A DNA stretch of 35,597 bases, taken from the NCBI GenBank assembly GCA_910584815.1, contig CAJUBT010000014.1, forward strand, positions 2,611 to 38,207, read 5' to 3'. A model generated the notes under the pieces. It ran no database searches and was not told the origin of the DNA. It saw nothing but the letters and a program-made list of their open reading frames with translations. Of the stretch, positions 33,574 to 35,597 are shown piece after piece. Origin of the DNA: an uncultured Christensenella sp. GTDB taxonomy: Bacteria; Bacillota; Clostridia; Christensenellales; UBA1242. Within the stretch, counting starts at the first letter, position 1. Every line of letters starts with the position of its first letter. A program made the translations under genes and the position numbers.

Positions 33574-33738
33574 CAGTAAAACACTGAAATGTAGCAATTT
33601 TTAAATTAAAATTTTATTTAATTTATAATGTAAAATTTCTTTTAAATTTAAAAAATTAAATTATTTAAATTCAGTTTTTTAAAATATATAAAACAAAAAT
33701 TATTAACTAAATTCTAAAACAAAAAAAGAAGAAATAAA

Positions 33739-35597
33739 ATGGATAATTATTTTGATGCGGTTGTAATTGGAAGTGGCCACGCGGGCTGTGAAGCCGCACT
33801 GGCACTTGCAAGGCTTAACAATAAAACCTTGCTTACAACTTTAAATTTAGATAGCATTGCTTTTCTTGCTTGCAATCCTTCCATTGGTGGAACAGCAAAA
33901 GGGCAACTTGCAAGTGAAATAGATGCCCTAGGTGGCGAGATGGGTGTTAACACTGATAAAAACATTTTGCAACTTAGAATGCTTAACAGTGGCAAGGGGG
34001 TTGCTGTTCATAGTTTGCGTGCACAAGTAGATAAGCACGCCTATCATTCTACAATGAAAAACACCATCGAAAGCCAAGAAAACCTAACTGTTAAACAATG
34101 TGAGGTTGTTGACATCTTAACGCAAGATAACAAGGTTATTGGCGTTAAAACTAATTTTGATGAAACAATTAATTGTAAAACCATTGTTGTTTGCACAGGG
34201 GTTTATCTTGACAGTAGAATTATTATTGGTGAATACACTAAAAATCAAGGGCCTAATGGTTTTGTAAATGCCACAGGTTTAAGCAAAAGTTTAGAAAAAC
34301 TTGGTTTTGAAATTTTAAGGTTTAAAACAGGCACTCCTGCTAGAGTTTTAAGTAGTTCAATAGATTATAGTAAGTTTGAAGTTCAGCAAGGTGATAATAA
34401 CATTCAAACTTTTTCTTATTTAACCAAAAAGCAGCCTAAAAATACCTGTGTTTGTTATCTTGGTTATACTAACGAAAAAACGCACGAAATTATAAGAAAC
34501 AATTTACATAGGGCGCCAATGTATTCGGGTGCAATAAAAGGGGTTGGACCAAGGTATTGCCCTTCTATGGAAGATAAAGTTGTAAGGTTTGCCGACAAAC
34601 TAAGGCACCAAATATTTTTGGAACCTGAAGATAAATATGGTAGCGAAATTTATGTTCAAGGGTTTAGTTCTTCAATGCCAGCAAGCGTTCAGGAAGAAAT
34701 GTATAAAAGCGTGGAGGGTTTCCAAAATGTTAAAATTTTAAGAAACGCCTATGCTATTGAATACGATTGCATAAACTCTCTTGCCTTGCTTCCAACATTA
34801 GAGGCTAAACATATTAAGGGCTTGTTCTTTGCTGGGCAAATTAACGGGACAAGTGGTTATGAAGAAGCAGGTGCCCAAGGCATTATTGCAGGTATAAACG
34901 CAAGTAACTTTTTGCAGAATAAAGAACCTTTAATTTTGGGTAGAGATGAAGCATACATAGGCGTTTTAATAGATGACCTTGTTACTAAAGGAACAAATGA
35001 GCCTTATAGAATGATGACTAGCCGTGCAGAATATCGCCTTAAATTAAGGCAAGACAATGCCGATATTCGTTTAACACCAATTGGCAAAAGGGTTGGGCTT
35101 GTAACGGAAGAAAGATTTAAAATATTTTCTAAAAAACTAAAACAAATAGATAAAGTAAATAAAGAAATTTTAAAAAGTGTTAATAGCAAAATTGCCAAAG
35201 CCTTTTTGGAAAGCCACGACGAAAATTTTACAAACACTTCTTGCGTTATAAAAGAAATGCTTAAGCGTAGCAATATTTCTATTGATATGGTTAAAAACGA
35301 ACTTGGCTTTTTTAAAGGCATACCAGATGCAGTTTTAAAATATGTTGAAACTGAAGTTAAGTATGAAGGTTATTTAAAAAGGCAAGACTATTTAATTTCC
35401 CAAGCCAAAAAGAATGAGAGCATAAAACTTTCAGCAGATTTAGATTACTCTCAAATAAAAGGGCTTAGATTAGAGGCTCAGCAAAAACTAAATAAATTCA
35501 AACCTCTTTCGCTAGGGCAAGCAAGCAGAATTAGTGGCGTATCGCCTGCTGATATATCTGTGCTAACTGTTTATTTATCTTTAAACAAAAATAGAGA
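33739..35597 (+). CDS. mnmG: tRNA uridine-34 modification enzyme MnmG (3' end cut by window)
   Basis: At least 619 residues of this FAD enzyme are present; the frame is open to the last base, so the stop lies just outside. It opens DNYFDAVVIGSGHAGCEAA, an FAD-binding GxGxxG at residues 11-16. Family segments follow in order: NPSIGGTAKGQL, the signature GPRYCPSMEDK, SGYEEAGAQG, and SRAEYRLKLRQDNAD. The final residues SRISGVSPADISVL match the normal C-terminus, so perhaps ten residues are missing. MnmG with MnmE modifies the wobble uridine using methylene-tetrahydrofolate and NAD(P)H. The ribosome binding site (AAGAAG) is weak. Confidence 0.97.
   Translation, partial: MDNYFDAVVIGSGHAGCEAALALARLNNKTLLTTLNLDSIAFLACNPSIGGTAKGQLASEIDALGGEMGVNTDKNILQLRMLNSGKGVAVHSLRAQVDKHAYHSTMKNTIESQENLTVKQCEVVDILTQDNKVIGVKTNFDETINCKTIVVCTGVYLDSRIIIGEYTKNQGPNGFVNATGLSKSLEKLGFEILRFKTGTPARVLSSSIDYSKFEVQQGDNNIQTFSYLTKKQPKNTCVCYLGYTNEKTHEIIRNNLHRAPMYSGAIKGVGPRYCPSMEDKVVRFADKLRHQIFLEPEDKYGSEIYVQGFSSSMPASVQEEMYKSVEGFQNVKILRNAYAIEYDCINSLALLPTLEAKHIKGLFFAGQINGTSGYEEAGAQGIIAGINASNFLQNKEPLILGRDEAYIGVLIDDLVTKGTNEPYRMMTSRAEYRLKLRQDNADIRLTPIGKRVGLVTEERFKIFSKKLKQIDKVNKEILKSVNSKIAKAFLESHDENFTNTSCVIKEMLKRSNISIDMVKNELGFFKGIPDAVLKYVETEVKYEGYLKRQDYLISQAKKNESIKLSADLDYSQIKGLRLEAQQKLNKFKPLSLGQASRISGVSPADISVLTVYLSLNKNR

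Noticed and set aside
1..35597. CRISPR arrays, insertion sequences, tRNA and rRNA genes, prophage genes
   Set aside because: I looked for spaced repeats, transposase motifs, cloverleaf patterns and phage structural proteins and saw none; the only regular repeat is the 43-bp array at 11733-11840, whose spacers are identical and therefore not CRISPR-like.

Overview
The window is about 35.6 kb of very AT-rich DNA from the replication-origin region of a low-GC Gram-positive bacterium, most likely an anaerobic Clostridia-type Firmicute. The evidence is Shine-Dalgarno sites of the GGAG/AGGGG type, consensus TTGACA/TATAAT promoters, the sporulation pair yabP-yabQ, and a dnaA/dnaN/recF/gyrB/gyrA/rpmH/rnpA/yidC/jag/mnmE/mnmG set. 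TGA is used as a stop and TGG as Trp, so the code is standard. I cannot name a genus.

Layout. Positions 237-2434 (+) hold a two-gene ABC exporter and a DUF1653 gene, closed by a strong terminator. From 2671 to 23727 nearly everything is on the minus strand: a 5.7-kb secreted subtilisin-like protease with BspA-type leucine-rich repeats and a C-terminal membrane anchor; greA; a ttcA-like tRNA thiolase; a small membrane protein; a DivIC/FtsB-like mini-gene; yabQ and yabP; an XRE-type regulator divergent from a YpsA-like SLOG gene (14082-14585, the only plus-strand gene in this arm); gyrA; two MazG-like NTP pyrophosphohydrolases and a 2-TM protein; gyrB; recF; and a HAD phosphatase. From 24533 to the right end everything is on the plus strand: dnaA, dnaN, rpmH, rnpA, yidD, yidC, jag, mnmE, a histidine phosphatase and mnmG, which is cut by the window end.

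The switch in gene direction at about 23.7-24.5 kb, DnaA-box-like 9-mers, and a 183-bp block with only two G/C bases between dnaA and dnaN place oriC at about 25.9-26.5 kb. Compared with the usual Firmicute order (mnmG-mnmE-jag-yidC-rnpA-rpmH leftward, then dnaA-dnaN-recF-gyrB-gyrA rightward), the dnaA-dnaN segment is inverted. Here recF-gyrB-gyrA diverge from dnaA, and rpmH to mnmG follow dnaN in the same direction.

The genes cover replication initiation and processivity (dnaA, dnaN), recombination (recF), supercoiling (gyrA, gyrB), nucleotide-pool hygiene (MazG-like pair), RNA maturation and translation (rpmH, rnpA, ttcA-like, mnmE, mnmG), membrane protein insertion (yidC, yidD), transcript rescue (greA), sporulation (yabP, yabQ) and a large surface protease. 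The most interesting non-coding signals are a possible structured RNA at 28085-28350 next to the rpmH promoter, perfect palindromes just upstream of both gyrA and gyrB, a triplicated 43-bp unit at the end of yabQ, and apparently leaderless starts for recF and mnmE.
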